A DNA stretch of 64,000 nucleotides, from NCBI GenBank assembly GCA_049840795.1, contig JASGJK010000031.1:127410-191409 (forward strand), given 5' to 3'. The notes beneath the pieces were generated by a model. It worked only from the letters and a program-made list of their open reading frames with translations, made no database searches and was not told where the DNA came from. A program made the translations under genes and the position numbers. Position 1 is the stretch's first letter, and each line of letters begins with the position of its first letter. Source of the DNA: UPXZ01 sp049840795 (GTDB lineage: Bacteria > Bacteroidota > Bacteroidia > Bacteroidales > Paludibacteraceae). Positions 63,595-64,000 of the stretch are shown here, one piece after another.

Positions 63595-64000
63595 ATGATT
63601 ATCCGCAAAGCGACCAGTTATAAATTCTGGATTTGAAATCGGTGTTGTACTTTGCAGCGGCAAAGACCAATCTATCGAACATCTTTTCCTCGAAATATTT
63701 TCGGTTGAACTTATAACAGTACTCCGTTAAAATAATACCGTAAATACTCTTTTTTAAGCTGGTGGTGCATATCGAGCAATAGACGTTTCACGTTTGTAAT
63801 ACTGATATGAACCCACGGAAGTGTCAGCTTTTAAATCAGGTACTACCTGCATTTTAATGTGGTTTATCTTTTTGAGCTTTTTGCCCGGTTTTGGATTTTC
63901 AACCACTATTATTTTGTTCATTACAAGCACTTTAGACTTATTCCGGCTACCTGCACCACGTTTTAAGTCTTCGTCGTTGCAGTCATCATAATAAAAGCAT
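63595..64000 (-). mobile_element. End of a degenerate IS1595-like insertion sequence (continues beyond window)
   Basis: The end sequence ATGATTATCCGCAAAGCGAC equals the arm of the MITE at 45572, identifying it as the terminal repeat. The minus strand encodes a transposase with its stop codon inside the terminal repeat. The other end lies outside the window. Confidence 0.7.
63599..64000 (-). pseudogene. IS1595/ISXO2-type transposase, C-terminal part, broken
   Basis: Reading inward from 64000 on the minus strand: RGAGSRNKSKVLVM, ENPKPGKKLKKINHIKMQVV, PDLKADT. The next frame gives LPWVHISITNVKRLLLDMHH, QLKKEYLRYYFN. The last frame gives EYCYKFNRKYFEEKMFDRLV and ends YNWSLCG at the stop (63599). 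Compared with ISXO2-like transposases, about 60 residues between ADT and LPWVH are missing and two frame changes are present, so it is inactive. The family name rests on recalled motif patterns. Confidence 0.6.

Noticed and set aside
1..64000. tRNA or rRNA genes
   Set aside because: No cloverleaf-like or rRNA-like stretches were noticed by eye; a covariance-model search would be needed to exclude them fully.

Overview
The window looks like a chromosome segment of a type IX secretion (T9SS)-positive member of the Bacteroidales. The evidence is SusC/SusD pairs, fasciclin-domain lipoproteins, several secreted proteins with C-terminal T9SS sorting domains, a FimA/Mfa-type fimbrial locus, Bacteroidetes promoters (TTTG-N19-TAnnTTTG) and low GC. 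The species cannot be named from this sequence. No rRNA, tRNA or CRISPR array was seen.

Layout. (1) 1-23.5 kb, + strand: a glycan or glycoprotein utilisation locus. It holds a fasciclin tail, SusC1-SusD1, two fasciclin lipoproteins, SusC2-SusD2, then four large secreted proteins: DUF3472, two FIVAR/lectin-like modular proteins and an M60-type mucin metalloprotease. It ends in strong hairpins. (2) 23.7-30.5 kb: a TPR/AraC regulator and a decaying fimbrial operon (DUF3575, FimB/Mfa2-like anchor, three tandem fimbrillins of which one is whole, a tip-protein remnant), then a dead tyrosine recombinase. (3) 31.4-45.1 kb, - strand: a second glycan locus with an orphan SusD, GH31, NahK-like N-acetylhexosamine kinase, GH109, sugar MFS permease, GH35 and a CotH-domain T9SS protein. 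Together these suggest breakdown of GalNAc/galactose-containing host O-glycans and trapping of the hexosamine as the 1-phosphate. (4) 45.5-55.4 kb: housekeeping genes (prs, a CBM20-GH77 4-alpha-glucanotransferase, a CDF efflux pump, an FNR-like reductase, rlmN, pfkA, an HU/DUF4469 protein) with small inverted-repeat elements between them. (5) 55.5-63.6 kb: the most unusual part, a repetitive graveyard or reservoir of polymorphic-toxin tips and immunity genes. It includes a 597-bp tandem repeat, two Hint-domain stumps, two toxin-tip families, two membrane-protein immunity families, paired lipoproteins and an inserted parDE cassette. (6) 63.6 kb to the end: the degenerate end of an IS1595-like element.

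Many genes, including the housekeeping glucanotransferase, are split by what look like single-base homopolymer indels. They are reported here as one broken gene each. Consensus sequencing errors are the simplest explanation for most of them. In the fimbrial and toxin regions real decay is also visible (truncations, internal deletions, displaced fragments).
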